Program-made: the position numbers and the translations under genes | NCBI RefSeq assembly: GCF_022095675.1 | Contig: NZ_JAHYSG010000089.1 | Span: 1-49,355 of the forward strand | Origin: Dactylosporangium sp. AC04546 | GTDB taxonomy: Bacteria > Actinomycetota > Actinomycetes > Mycobacteriales > Micromonosporaceae | Direction: 5' to 3' | DNA length: 49,355 bases | Notes under the pieces: model-generated | What the model was told of the DNA's origin: nothing | The model's input: only the letters and a program-made list of their open reading frames with translations | Database searches by the model: none | Part shown: positions 17,822-26,232 of the stretch, piece after piece | How positions within the stretch are numbered: the stretch's first letter is position 1 | Layout: each line of letters opens with the position of its first letter

Positions 17822-19251
17822 CGGTACTCGGCGAGGCGTCGGCGCAGCCCGAGCAGCAGCAGCGTGAGGATGACGGCACCGGCGGCGGCGGGCACGAACG
17901 GCCAGCGGGACAGTTCGCGCTCGCCGGCCTGGATGCTGCCGTCGAACGCGTGCTGGTTGATGTCGATGACCGCGACAAGTGCCTTGTCGTACTGGTCGAA
18001 GGCGTAGTTGGAGTCGCCCGGCGCGTAGCTGGTGCAGAACGCGATGGCTTGCTGGCGCTTGCCGTCCTGGACGAGCCGGCGGATGCGCCGGTCGTCGAGC
18101 TGGTAGGTCTGGAAGCGGGTCAGCGCCGTCTCGGCCGCGGGCCGCTCACCGTCGAACGTGATGTTGCGGAACTCGGCGCCGAGGTGGCCTTGCCAGCCGA
18201 CCGCGCGCTGGTCGCGCCGGTAGGCCTGCAGGGCGTCGTCGAGCCTTGCGTCGAACGTCGTCAGGGTGGCGCCGTCGAGGGTCACCAGCTGCTGGGTCTT
18301 GGCCAGGAACGCCTGCTCGTACTGGGCGGCCCGGTCGGGGTCGACGAGGTAACGGCTCTCGTCGGCGTTGGCGTCGTAGCTCACCGCCCGGGCCCGGTTG
18401 AGCACCAGGATGGAGTCGAAGGCGTCCTTCTTCGCGCCGCGCAGGTGCTCGGCGACGCTGGTCGTCAGCGCGACTGCCGCGCCGCCGAGCGTCACGGCGA
18501 CGACGGTGGCAATCGCCAGCGGGATGTTGAGCATCCGGCGGAACCGTCGGGCGAGATGGATCTGCAGGACCGCCAAGGCCGCGACGAGCAGGACCGCGAG
18601 CGCGATCAACCAGGCCCGGACGGTCAGCACCCGCCCGCGCTCGTCCTCGTAGGTCTGCTCCAGCGTGTCGGCGTGGTGGTCGGTGAGCCCGCGGGCCGCG
18701 GGCAGCAGCACGGTGGCCAGCAGGTCGGTCGCCTGCCGGTACCGGTCCAGGGCGGCGGCGGGCGGCTGCCCGGCCGCGTGGGCCGTCTGCTGGTCGAGCA
18801 GGATGGTCTGGGCGGCGAGTGCCTCGTACCGGCCGAGGGCGTCGAGGATGTCGCGGACGCTCTGCGCGGTGACTGGGTCGGCCGCCGCCGCGGCGGCCTG
18901 CTGGAGGTCGCGGCTGACCTGCTGGCGGCGCTGCTGGTAGAGGTCGAGCGCCTGGGCCCGGGTGAAGCCCAGCGTGGTCTCGTCGCCGACGAGGAGCACG
19001 TTGGCCAGCTGTGCGTCCATGTCGTTGAGGGCGAAGTAGAGGTCGGAGGTGGCGACGACCTCGGGCGCCGTCTGCCGGCCGATCAGCTGCAGGCCGCGCT
19101 GCTCCTGGCGGACCTCGACGGTGAGGACCGTGACGAGGGCGACGACGAGCACAGCCACGGCGACGGCGAGCAGCCGCAGCTGCGCGGCGGTCCCCCGGGC
19201 TAGGGCTCCGGCCCGGAGCCGCGGCAGCACCTCAGCGGTGGTCGGCGCCAC
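17818..19251 (-). CDS. GlnX-like four-helix membrane sensor protein
   Basis: This is a 477-aa protein with a membrane helix near residue 30-50 (LLAVAVAVLVVALVTVLT), an extracytoplasmic helical domain of about 150 aa, two central helices (about 228-275: WLIALAVLLVAALAV and LAIATVVAVTLGGAAVAL), a second helical extracytoplasmic domain and a final helix (FVPAAAGAVILTLLLLGL). This four-helix, two-sensor-domain layout resembles GlnX, which senses amino-acid binding by GlnH and signals to PknG in mycobacteria. The chosen GTG at 19251 has GGGGAG eight bases upstream; a longer frame to 19347 has no good start. It heads the six-gene operon. No GlnH-like lipoprotein gene is in the window. Confidence 0.75.
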   Translation of the reverse strand: MAPTTAEVLPRLRAGALARGTAAQLRLLAVAVAVLVVALVTVLTVEVRQEQRGLQLIGRQTAPEVVATSDLYFALNDMDAQLANVLLVGDETTLGFTRAQALDLYQQRRQQVSRDLQQAAAAAADPVTAQSVRDILDALGRYEALAAQTILLDQQTAHAAGQPPAAALDRYRQATDLLATVLLPAARGLTDHHADTLEQTYEDERGRVLTVRAWLIALAVLLVAALAVLQIHLARRFRRMLNIPLAIATVVAVTLGGAAVALTTSVAEHLRGAKKDAFDSILVLNRARAVSYDANADESRYLVDPDRAAQYEQAFLAKTQQLVTLDGATLTTFDARLDDALQAYRRDQRAVGWQGHLGAEFRNITFDGERPAAETALTRFQTYQLDDRRIRRLVQDGKRQQAIAFCTSYAPGDSNYAFDQYDKALVAVIDINQHAFDGSIQAGERELSRWPFVPAAAGAVILTLLLLGLRRRLAEYR

Positions 19252-19356
19252 GACATCACTCCCCGTAGCCGCGGGCGGGAGCCCGGCGGTGGTCCGATGA
19301 TGGGTCCGGCGCCGCGGCCGACGGTAGACGTTTTGACGAAAAAACAACGATCGCGG

Positions 19357-19725
19357 TCAGCGCCCCGGACCGGTCGCGAGACCGCGCCGGGGCCGTCGCG
19401 CCGCGGTGTCGCACCGGGCACCGGGTAGCCGTGTGGCCAGATCCACCTGCCGCAGCACGAGATGCGCGTTCGTCCGGATCGCACCGCCGTCGACCCGCAT
19501 GGCGGCGAGTACCCGTCCCAGCTCGGCCACGTCTAGGCAGTCGAGCTGTACCACCAGATCGGTGTCGCCGGCCACCTGCCACGCGGCGACGATCCCGGGC
19601 GTGCGTTGCAGGAACCGTTGGAACCGCACCGGGCTGGTGTCGGCGAGCCGGACGAAGACCATCGCGTGCAAGGATTCGGATTCGCTCACCAGAATGACGG
19701 TGGCATCCGGCCCGGCCGGCCGCAC
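19357..19725 (-). CDS. AsnC/Lrp-type ligand-binding domain protein lacking a helix-turn-helix
   Basis: This 122-aa protein contains the RAM (AsnC effector-binding) fold: HAMVFVRLADTSP, RTPGIVAAWQVAGDTDLVVQLD and RTNAHLVLRQV. Full Lrp/AsnC regulators have a DNA-binding helix-turn-helix of about 60 residues before this domain, and none can be found here or just upstream in any minus-strand frame. It may be a stand-alone RAM protein, which bind amino acids and can pair with full-length Lrp proteins, or a truncated regulator. The start is a GTG at 19725. A perfect palindrome lies five bases upstream (19730-19746). The unrelated ORF at 19794 is divergent. Confidence 0.75.
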   Translation of the reverse strand: MRPAGPDATVILVSESESLHAMVFVRLADTSPVRFQRFLQRTPGIVAAWQVAGDTDLVVQLDCLDVAELGRVLAAMRVDGGAIRTNAHLVLRQVDLATRLPGARCDTAARRPRRGLATGPGR

Positions 19726-19729
19726 ACCA

Positions 19730-19746
19730 AAATCTCGTAGAGATTT
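19730..19746. promoter_or_regulatory. Perfect 7-3-7 palindrome between divergent genes
   Basis: AAATCTC-GTA-GAGATTT is a perfect inverted repeat, AT-rich in an otherwise very GC-rich setting. It sits directly upstream of the AsnC-like ORF and about 48 bases before the divergent ORF. It looks like an operator for a dimeric regulator, which could be an Lrp/AsnC protein; the binding partner is unknown. Confidence 0.5.
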
Positions 19747-19793
19747 CGTATGGTCCGGTTGGCGGACAAGGCCCGGGGTGCGAGCGTCGAAGC

Positions 19794-20267
19794 ATGCGCA
19801 CAGCGTCGGTGTCTCACCGTTCCCCGCTGCCTCCGGTCACGCTGGACACGGGCGCGGCGGTCCTGCTGGACGAGGTGTCGGAGGCCGCGAGGCCGTTGTG
19901 GATTGTGCTGCGCGAGGCCGGCTCCGGCCGACCACATCCGGTGTTGAGCCGGGCGCTGCAGTTGGTCGTGAAGCCCGGCCTGGAACCTGGTGTCCCGGTG
20001 TCCGTCCGCGGCGACGTCCTCAATGGACGGTGGGTGCTCCGGGCGACGGCCGTCGACGTCCCGGCGGCGATCGCTGCCGTGCTCATCGCCGCCCGGGACC
20101 GCACCGGGCTCGTGCCGAGGCTGTCGTGCGCAGCGCCGGAGCGTCACCCGTTGGCCGAGCTGCTGAGTGTCCTGGACCTCTCGGCGGCGTCGGTGCTGCG
20201 CATCCGTTCGCTGCTGCGCCGGGCCGAGCCGGACCCGGCCCGCCGGCCCGTCGTCCACACCTGGTGA
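19794..20267 (+). CDS. Hypothetical protein
   Basis: This 157-aa protein starts MRTASVSHRSPLPPVTLDTG. No domain is recognised. The chain shows two hydrophobic strands or helices (RPLWIVLREAG, AAIAAVLIAARD) but no clear membrane span, and ends with a helical RIRSLLRRAEPDPARR segment. Codon bias fits a real gene. It is divergent from the AsnC-like ORF, sharing the palindrome-bearing gap, and converges with the permease gene two bases after its stop. Low information on role; autoregulation by the neighbouring AsnC-like protein is possible. Confidence 0.55.
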   Translation: MRTASVSHRSPLPPVTLDTGAAVLLDEVSEAARPLWIVLREAGSGRPHPVLSRALQLVVKPGLEPGVPVSVRGDVLNGRWVLRATAVDVPAAIAAVLIAARDRTGLVPRLSCAAPERHPLAELLSVLDLSAASVLRIRSLLRRAEPDPARRPVVHTW

Positions 20268-20269
20268 GG

Positions 20270-22210
20270 TCACCCGACGTGCACGAACGGCCGCCGTTCC
20301 GGGTCGCGTTCGGCCTCGCGCAGCACCTCCCGGGTGACCGGTGCGATCTCGCCGTCACCGAGGAAGAGGTACCGCAGCAGGTAGGCGACCGGGTTCCCCT
20401 CTGTCCAGTTGAAGTAGACGTGCGGGAGCTTGCCGGTGGCGTCGCGCAGGTGCAGCAGCAGCGCCGCGATGGCGTTGGCGATCGACGGGCTCTCGACCTT
20501 CAGGACGGCGTAGCCATGCCGCTCCTCGCCGGTGACCGCCAGCTCGGTCTCGAAGTCGGAGGGGTCACGGACGGTCACCTCCAGGAACAGCGGGCGGGTA
20601 CCGGCCGGGATGTGGTTGTGCCGTCGCTGCTCCGTCTCCTTCTCGCGGTACTCGGCCTCGTCCCGAGCGTTCGGCTCGTTGGCGATGACCGCGAGCTCGC
20701 CGCTGGCCGCCGCCTCGTCGACGAGACGGCGCGCGACCGGGTCGAGTCGGATCCTGGTGACCCGCAGCTCGGTGACCCGCAGGATCCGCGACAGCAGCGA
20801 CGTGACGATGATGCCGAGAATGAACAGGGAAGCGATCTTGACGCCGTCGGGGCGTTCGATGACGTTGTCGACGGTGGTGTACGCGAAGACCAGCGTCACC
20901 ACCGCGAACGCGATCGTCGTCTTGCGCTGCCGGCGCCGCCGGGCGGACATCGTGACGGCGACGGCGGCCGACGTGATGAGCACGAGCACCCCGGTGGCGT
21001 AGGCGCCGCCCTGCGCGTTGACGTCGGCCTCGAAGATGACCGTGATGAGGAACGCGGCCAGCGTGAAGACGACGGTCAGCGGCCGGACCGCGCGGGTCCA
21101 GTTGGGCGCCATGCCGTAGCGGGGCAGGTACTGCGGGACGAGGTTGAGCAGGCCCGCCATCGCCGACGCACCGGCGAACCAGAGGATGAGCACCGTGCTC
21201 ACGTCGTAAAGGGTGCCGAAGCCGTTGCCGAGGTACTCGTGGGCGAGGAACGCCAGCGCCCGCCCGTACGCGGCGCCGCCCTCCTCGAACTCGTGCTGGG
21301 GAATCAGCAGGGTCGTGGCGAAGCTGCTGGTGACGAGCATGACGCTCATGATGACGGCGGCGGTGGTGAGCAGCCGGTGAGCGCCGCGGATGCGACCCTG
21401 TGGACGGTGCGGATCGTCGCCCTTGCCGCCCTGGATAAGTGGCATCACGGCGACACCGGTCTCGAACCCCGACAGGCCCAGCGCCAGCTTCGGGAAGACG
21501 ATGAGCGCCACCAGCGCCACCCCCAGCAGGCTGGGCCGTTCGACGCGGAGCAGGTCGGTCCAGTCGCCGACGAGGTGCGGGTTCACGGCGACGTGCTGCA
21601 GCGCGATGCCGATGACGACGACGTTCAGCGCGAGGTACACGGCGACGATGCCGACCGCGATGCCGATGGCCTCCTTGAAGCCTTTGAGAAATACGGCACC
21701 GAGCAGCGCGACGAGGATCAGCGTGACGGTCACCTGCTGGCCGTCCAGCGTCCCCCGGACGTAAGGGTTCTCCAGGACGTGTGCGGTGGCGTCGGCGGCG
21801 GACAGCGTGATGGTGATGATGAAGTCGGTGGCGGCGAAGCCGAGCAGCGCCAGCACGAACAGCTTGCCGGTCCAGCGGGGCAGGATCCGCTCCAGCATCG
21901 CGATCGAACCCTGGCCGTGCGGGCTCTCCCGGGCCACCCGGCGGTACACCGGCAGCGCTCCCAGCAGGGTGAGCAGCACGAGGATGAGGGTGGCGATCGG
22001 CGACACGACGCCGGCGGCCAGGGCGGCGATGCCGGGCTGGTAGCCGAGCGTCGAGAAGTAGTCCAGGCCGGTGAGACACATGACCTGCCACCACGGCCGC
22101 TGCTCCGCCTGCCCGGCCGGTGCGTGCGGGCCGCCGGACTGTCCGGCGTGCAGGTCACGGAGCAACCACGATCGGAAGCGGCTCGCTGGTCTCGGCGGCG
22201 GCGATGTCAC
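20270..22210 (-). CDS. APC-superfamily amino acid/cation permease
   Basis: This is a 646-aa protein with about twelve hydrophobic helices followed by a soluble C-terminal domain of roughly 200 aa. The first part carries [36 protein letters not shown] and [18 protein letters not shown], characteristic of a large actinobacterial APC permease family. The size, 12-helix core and cytoplasmic C-domain recall the KimA (YdaO) potassium importer, but substrate cannot be told from sequence alone. The GTG at 22210 has AAGGA seven bases upstream, which fixes the start; a longer open frame upstream is antisense to the histidine kinase. It is divergent from the KdpD-like sensor, consistent with a cation-related role. 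Confidence 0.85.
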   Translation of the reverse strand: MTSPPPRPASRFRSWLLRDLHAGQSGGPHAPAGQAEQRPWWQVMCLTGLDYFSTLGYQPGIAALAAGVVSPIATLILVLLTLLGALPVYRRVARESPHGQGSIAMLERILPRWTGKLFVLALLGFAATDFIITITLSAADATAHVLENPYVRGTLDGQQVTVTLILVALLGAVFLKGFKEAIGIAVGIVAVYLALNVVVIGIALQHVAVNPHLVGDWTDLLRVERPSLLGVALVALIVFPKLALGLSGFETGVAVMPLIQGGKGDDPHRPQGRIRGAHRLLTTAAVIMSVMLVTSSFATTLLIPQHEFEEGGAAYGRALAFLAHEYLGNGFGTLYDVSTVLILWFAGASAMAGLLNLVPQYLPRYGMAPNWTRAVRPLTVVFTLAAFLITVIFEADVNAQGGAYATGVLVLITSAAVAVTMSARRRRQRKTTIAFAVVTLVFAYTTVDNVIERPDGVKIASLFILGIIVTSLLSRILRVTELRVTRIRLDPVARRLVDEAAASGELAVIANEPNARDEAEYREKETEQRRHNHIPAGTRPLFLEVTVRDPSDFETELAVTGEERHGYAVLKVESPSIANAIAALLLHLRDATGKLPHVYFNWTEGNPVAYLLRYLFLGDGEIAPVTREVLREAERDPERRPFVHVG

Positions 22211-22315
22211 TCGGACATCCTTGCGTGGCGACACCGGACGCCACCGGCACGCAGGCGTTAAGAACGCGTCAAGATCGCTTCGTAGGGGTGTGGCGGTGGT
22301 CACGAGGGCGGTGTC

Positions 22316-23437
22316 ATGCCGCCGTCGTCCGGCCACGGGAGACCGGCGACCGCCTCCTGCGACAATGACCAGGTGAAACCCGATGCCGCGCTCCCTCGTC
22401 GGCGCGGCTGGCTGGGCGCGGGCGTAGCGGTAGCCGGCCTGGCCGCGACCACGGGCGCGCTGCAGCCGGCCCGCGAGGAGCTGTCGCTGGCGTCGGTGGC
22501 GCTGCTGTTCCTGATCCCGGTCGTGGCCGCCGCCGGCGTCGGCGGGATCTGGCCCGCGCTCGGCGCGGCCGTCACCGCGGACGCGCTGGTCAACTACTTC
22601 TTCCTGCCGCCGTACCAGACGCTGCGGGTGAACAGCGCCGACAACGTCATCGTGCTGGTCGTCTACATCTTGGTCGCGGTCACAGTGGCGATCGTGATGG
22701 ATGTCGTCGCCCGCCAGCGCGCCGCCGCGGCCAGCACCGAGGTCAGGGCCCGCGAGCTGGCCGAGATCGACCGGCTGCGCACCGGCCTGCTCGACGCCGT
22801 CCACCACGACCTGCGCACTCCCCTCGCGGGGATCAAGGCCGCCGTGTCGAGCCTGCGCAGCCCGGAGGTGAGCTTCTCCGAGCCGGACCGCACCGAGCTC
22901 ACGGCGACCATCGAGGACGCGACCGATCGCATGATCGATCTTGTGGAGAACCTCCTGTCACTGAGCCGGCTCCGGACGGGCACGCTTTCCGTGGACCCGC
23001 AGCCGACCGCCCTCGACGCCGTCGTGGCCACCGCGGCGCTCCACCTGGCCGACCACCGGCTGGTCGACGTCGACGTGCCGGACGACCTGCCGCTGGCGTG
23101 GGCCGACCCGGGCCTGCTGGAACGGGTCGTCGCCAATCTGCTGGCCAACGCCCTGGCGATGACGCCGCAGGGAACGCGCGTCCGGGTCACCGGTGACACC
23201 GGTGACGCCGCCGCGGCGACAGTACGACTGCTCGTCGTCGACCACGGGCCCGGGCTGACCGCCGAGGAGCAGGCCAGGATGTTCGAGCCGTTCCAGCGCT
23301 ACCACGACCACGGCGGCGGTCTCGGCCTCGGACTCGCGATCGTGCGCGGCTTCGTGGAGGCGATGGGCGGACGCGTCACCCCGTCGCAGACTCCGGGGGG
23401 CGGGCTCACCATCGCCGTGGAGCTGCCGAGCGCATGA
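22316..23437 (+). CDS. KdpD-C-like sensor histidine kinase (DUF4118 plus kinase, no KdpD/USP domain)
   Basis: This is a 373-aa membrane kinase. Residues 33-130 form the four-helix DUF4118 module ([33 protein letters not shown]). The dimerisation box [20 protein letters not shown] carries the phospho-His at about 164, followed by the N box [17 protein letters not shown] and [18 protein letters not shown] of the ATPase. All these resemble the C-terminal half of KdpD. The N-terminal KdpD and Usp domains that sense K+ and c-di-AMP in classic KdpD are absent. The ATG at 22316 follows GAGGG; a GTG at 22373 is an alternative start. The KdpE-like regulator follows. Confidence 0.88.
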   Translation: MPPSSGHGRPATASCDNDQVKPDAALPRRRGWLGAGVAVAGLAATTGALQPAREELSLASVALLFLIPVVAAAGVGGIWPALGAAVTADALVNYFFLPPYQTLRVNSADNVIVLVVYILVAVTVAIVMDVVARQRAAAASTEVRARELAEIDRLRTGLLDAVHHDLRTPLAGIKAAVSSLRSPEVSFSEPDRTELTATIEDATDRMIDLVENLLSLSRLRTGTLSVDPQPTALDAVVATAALHLADHRLVDVDVPDDLPLAWADPGLLERVVANLLANALAMTPQGTRVRVTGDTGDAAAATVRLLVVDHGPGLTAEEQARMFEPFQRYHDHGGGLGLGLAIVRGFVEAMGGRVTPSQTPGGGLTIAVELPSA

Positions 23438-23469
23438 CCGGCCCGGAGCGGAGCGGAGGGGCCGGTCAT
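23434..23469. repeat. Stem-loop between kinase and regulator genes
   Basis: The kinase stop codon lies inside a perfect 11-bp inverted repeat (ATGACCGGCCC / GGGCCGGTCAT) with a 14-base GGAGC-repeat loop. A related CGGAGCGAAGCGGAG motif lies just before the regulator start. It could cap the kinase mRNA and lower regulator expression, or be an interspersed repeat element of the genome. Confidence 0.65.
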
Positions 23470-23516
23470 CAGGGGCTCAGCATGAAGGCATGCGGCCGGA
23501 GCGAAGCGGAGAACGC

Positions 23517-24191
23517 ATGACCCGGGTGCTGATCGTGGACGACGACGAGCTGCTGCTGCGGACGTTGGAGCTCACCCTGGCGACACACGGCTACCAGGTG
23601 CGGACCGCGACCGACGTCGCCGGTGCGCTGGCCGCCGCGGACCGCGCGGCCGACCTGATCGTGGTCGACCTGGGACTGCCCGACCGGGACGGCATCGCCG
23701 TGGTCCAGGGCATCCGCACGACCAGCAGCGTGCCGATCATCGTGCTGTCCGCGCGGCACGCCGCCGCGACGAAGGTGGCCGCGCTCGACGCCGGCGCCGA
23801 CGACTACGTCACCAAGCCGTTCGGTACGGACGAACTGCTGGCCCGGATGCGGGCCGCGCTGCGCCGGGCCGCGCCGCCCCTGCAGACGCCGACCGTCAGC
23901 ACCTCGTCGTTCACGCTGGACCTGGCCGCCAAGCGGGCGACCGGCCCCGGCGGCGCGCCGGTGCGGCTCACGCCGACCGAGTGGCACCTGCTCGAGGTCC
24001 TCGCCCGGCACCGGGGCGCGCTCGTTGAGCACCGGCAACTGCTGAACGAGGTATGGGGCCCGCAGTACGAGACCGAGACGAACTACCTGCGGGTCCATTT
24101 CGCCAATCTGCGCCGGAAGCTGGAGGTCGACCCGGCCCGGCCGCGGCACATCATCACCGAGCCGGGAATCGGCTACCGGCTGGAACTCTGA
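23517..24191 (+). CDS. kdpE: KdpE-like OmpR-family response regulator
   Basis: This is a 224-aa two-domain regulator. The receiver has the acidic pocket VDDDE (8-11), phospho-acceptor Asp 51 in VVDLGLPDRDG and the conserved Lys in YVTKPFG. The DNA-binding winged helix follows (LTPTEWHLLEVLARHRGALV, NYLRVHFANLRRKLE, ITEPGIGYRLEL), matching OmpR/KdpE. It is 79 bases downstream of the KdpD-C-like kinase and is its obvious partner. It may drive one or both kdp operons at 1-9.7 kb, which have no regulator of their own in the window; this is an inference. The ATG at 23517 is preferred over an upstream GTG because it gives the canonical MTRVLIVDD start. Confidence 0.88.
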   Translation: MTRVLIVDDDELLLRTLELTLATHGYQVRTATDVAGALAAADRAADLIVVDLGLPDRDGIAVVQGIRTTSSVPIIVLSARHAAATKVAALDAGADDYVTKPFGTDELLARMRAALRRAAPPLQTPTVSTSSFTLDLAAKRATGPGGAPVRLTPTEWHLLEVLARHRGALVEHRQLLNEVWGPQYETETNYLRVHFANLRRKLEVDPARPRHIITEPGIGYRLEL

Positions 24192-24292
24192 TCGCTACCT
24201 GGATCGTGCGCGTGCGGGTGGTGGCACCGGTGCAGGACACTGCTGCCGTACCCCCCAATGGCAAGATCGGTTGAACGGTGGAGGGAGGGCGA

Positions 24293-24430
24293 ATGGCGAA
24301 ACGGCGCGCAGGCCCGGTGCGGCGGCATCTGCCGCTCATCCTTCTGCTGGTGCTGGTGGCATGGAACGTCCTGATCATCGTGCTCATCACCGTGAACCCG
24401 ACCCCCGGTGGCGGCAACCCGATGGGCTGA
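24293..24430 (+). CDS. Single-helix small membrane protein
   Basis: This is a 45-aa ORF: a basic head (MAKRRAGPVRRH), one strong hydrophobic helix (LPLILLLVLVAWNVLIIVLI) and a short PTPGGGNP tail. GGAGGGAGG lies directly upstream of the ATG, a strong ribosome site. It follows the response regulator by about 100 bases. The positive-inside orientation puts the tail outside the cell. The function is unknown; it could be a small accessory peptide of a transporter or sensor. Confidence 0.6.
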   Translation: MAKRRAGPVRRHLPLILLLVLVAWNVLIIVLITVNPTPGGGNPMG

Positions 24431-24496
24431 AGCTCGCACTCGCCGGACCGCGCGAAGAACGGACCTGCCGTCACGACTGAGCGGTGGTGCTGACGC

Positions 24497-25009
24497 ATGG
24501 CGCAGCGCTGGGGATGGCGTCTGCCACTACCCGGAGGCAGGACTGCCACGACGCAACCGACGCCGGGCTCACCTCCGGCCGAACCGCGGCGCAGCGGCGA
24601 CGCCGTGGTGGACTGCGCGCTCTACGTCAGCGGCGTCCGCCAGGCTGGCGGGCGCGGCGTCGCGGACCTGTTCGCCGAGGCGAAGGCGACACCCGAGGCG
24701 TTCGTGTGGATCGGCCTGCACGATCCGACCGAGGCGGACATGGCCAGGGTCGCCGAGGTGTTCGACCTGCACCCGCTCGCCGTCGAGGACGCCCTGTCCG
24801 ACGACCAGCGACCGAAGCTCGAACGCTACGAGGAGACCGCGTTCCTGGCCGTGCGGGCCGCCAGCTACATCGAGCACACCGAGGTCACCGACACCAGCGA
24901 GGTGGGCCGGAGCATGGCTGCTCAATGTCACACGAGTGCAGGTCCCTCACGCACCGCGGCGCCAGAGCCGAGGATCGGCCGCACCTGGACGCGGCGACGA
25001 TGGCAGTGA
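24497..25009 (+). pseudogene. CorA-type Mg2+ channel gene, truncated to the N-terminal domain
   Basis: Residues about 35-135 match the N-terminal cytoplasmic domain of CorA-family Mg/Co channels: VVDCALYVSGVRQAGG, FVWIGLHDPTEADMARVAEV, HPLAVEDAL and RPKLERYEETAFLAVRAA. After TEVTDTSEVGR the similarity stops abruptly and the frame runs on as unrelated sequence to 25009. The long helix and the two C-terminal membrane helices with the GMN motif are missing, so no channel can form. The gene is cut at the same place where the decayed stretch 25.0-26.0 kb begins, which points to a deletion or insertion joint near 24905. Confidence 0.75.
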
Positions 25010-25081
25010 TAGGCAGGCAGGTCTATGAACGGCAGCGATCGGGGCAGGTCTCCTTCCCGCCGGGCCATGCCGGGGAGCACG

Positions 25082-25345
25082 ATGGCCCTGAGCGATGCCG
25101 GACAGGCCGACGCCGAGGTGTGACTCGTCGCCGTCGAATCCGAAGCCGACGTCGCCGCCGTCGAATCCGAAGCCGACGTCGCCGCCGTCGGATTCGCCGG
25201 GTCGCCGACGTTCACCGTCGATGGTGTCGACCTGTTCGGCACCACCGCACCGAAGGGCGCTCTCGCCTGCCGGGTCTTCCCCACATCACATGGCCTGGCC
25301 GGCGTGCCGGACACCGCCGACCTCGTCGGGCGCTCACCGAGCAGG
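25082..25345 (+). pseudogene. Thioredoxin-like domain fragment with internal stop
   Basis: The frame reads MALSDAGQADAEV, then a TGA, then continues in frame with an AVESEADVA repeat and GFAGSPTFTVDGVDLFG...LACRVF. The GSPT..VDG..LF...L.CR pattern is typical of small actinobacterial thioredoxin-like proteins. The stop replaces a codon just before a core strand, and the N-terminal active-site region cannot be found. Two tandem 27-bp copies (25130-25156 and 25157-25183) duplicate nine codons. The gene is evidently dead or only a fragment. Confidence 0.6.
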
Positions 25346-25545
25346 CGACCACATGAACGCGCCCGCCGACGCCACGCACGACCCTGACGTATGCCAATGC
25401 GGCTGCTGCGGCCGGCCACAACCGGCCCGCCTCGGAGTGGGCGCGCGCTGGCCGGTCGTCCGGATCATGGTTTCGCGGTGGTTGGGGGCGTATTCGGGTT
25501 GACCCTGGGGAGTTGTGTAGCACAGCGATGGTGTGGAGGCGGCAG

Positions 25546-25826
25546 ATGGCGCGGAGCAGACTTCGGGTCTATCTCGGCGCGGCGCCTGGGGTTGGCAAGA
25601 CGTACGCGATGTTGGCGGACGCGCGCGAGCGGCAATCGCGTGGCGCGGATGTGGTGGTCGGTTGGTGGAGCCGCACGGCCGTCGGCCGGTGGCGGCGGTG
25701 GCCGGGGGCTTGAGGCGGTGCCACGGCGCAGTGTGCCGTACGGCGGCCGGGTGTTGACCGAGATGGACCTCGATGGTGTGCTGCGCCGGCGGCCGCAGAT
25801 CGCGCTCGTTGACGAGCTCGCTCATA
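25546..25826 (+). pseudogene. kdpD: KdpD N-terminal sensor domain, broken by frameshifts
   Basis: After a ribosome site GGAGG, an ATG opens MARSRLRVYLGAAPGVGKTY, the hallmark start of KdpD with its Walker A motif. About 38 codons later the reading shifts frame (VEPHGRRPVAAVAGG) and shifts again (LEAVPRRSVPYGG, LTEMDLDGVLRRRPQIALVDELAH). Together the three pieces reproduce the first 90 residues of a normal KdpD. After DELAH the homology ends; neither the rest of the KdpD domain nor the Usp domain, membrane helices or kinase follow. It is a clear remnant of a former full-length K+ sensor. Confidence 0.85.
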
Positions 25827-25968
25827 TCGTCCTCGTCGCCCCACGGCCACGGCCCTTATCCACTGCTGGGCCGACAGCATCGCCGGCTGGCCACGACCGG
25901 CAACCTGCGAGGCCACGAGCGACCGCAGCGAGCACGCCGCTCCGCTGCACCGCTAACCAACAGATCGA

Positions 25969-26232
25969 CTATTCCGGCGACATTGCCGGAGGTTCGACCT
26001 GCAACATCCGACCTCTGACCGTAACCTGCCGATGCCCCACTTCGGCGCCCGCGCTGTTGAGCTGCACGCCCTCGACGAGGTACCACCGCTCGCCGTCGTA
26101 CTCCTCCGAGCCCGCCCAATACACCCGCTCGACCCGCATCCGGAGGACTCCCACCCCGTATCGGTAGTCCCGTTCCTGCAAAACGTGCACCAGCACCATG
26201 CACAGACAACGAACGTTCCTCACATTACGCAA
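25969..26232 (-). CDS. Hypothetical small protein
   Basis: This is an 87-aa protein with a well-formed beta-rich core: VLQERDYRYGVGVLRMRVER, YDGERWYLVEGVQ and VGHRQVTVRGRML. An internal ATG at 26199 (MVLVHVLQERDY) may be the true start, giving 76 aa. Similar short proteins occur in actinomycetes, but I know no function. It is isolated on the minus strand between the dead kdpD piece and the catabolic island. Confidence 0.6.
   Translation of the reverse strand: MRNVRNVRCLCMVLVHVLQERDYRYGVGVLRMRVERVYWAGSEEYDGERWYLVEGVQLNSAGAEVGHRQVTVRGRMLQVEPPAMSPE

Noticed and set aside
19406..22261. 951-aa plus-strand frame
   Set aside because: It is antisense to the APC permease, which has clear helices and family motifs; this frame has low-complexity Arg/Asp/Gln sequence.
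22211..22315. Possible c-di-AMP riboswitch upstream of the permease
   Set aside because: The gap to the divergent kinase is about 105 bases and no ydaO-type conserved elements could be recognised.
25130..25183. Possible CRISPR-like repeat
   Set aside because: These are two contiguous 27-bp copies without spacers that keep the reading frame; it is a tandem duplication in a gene fragment.
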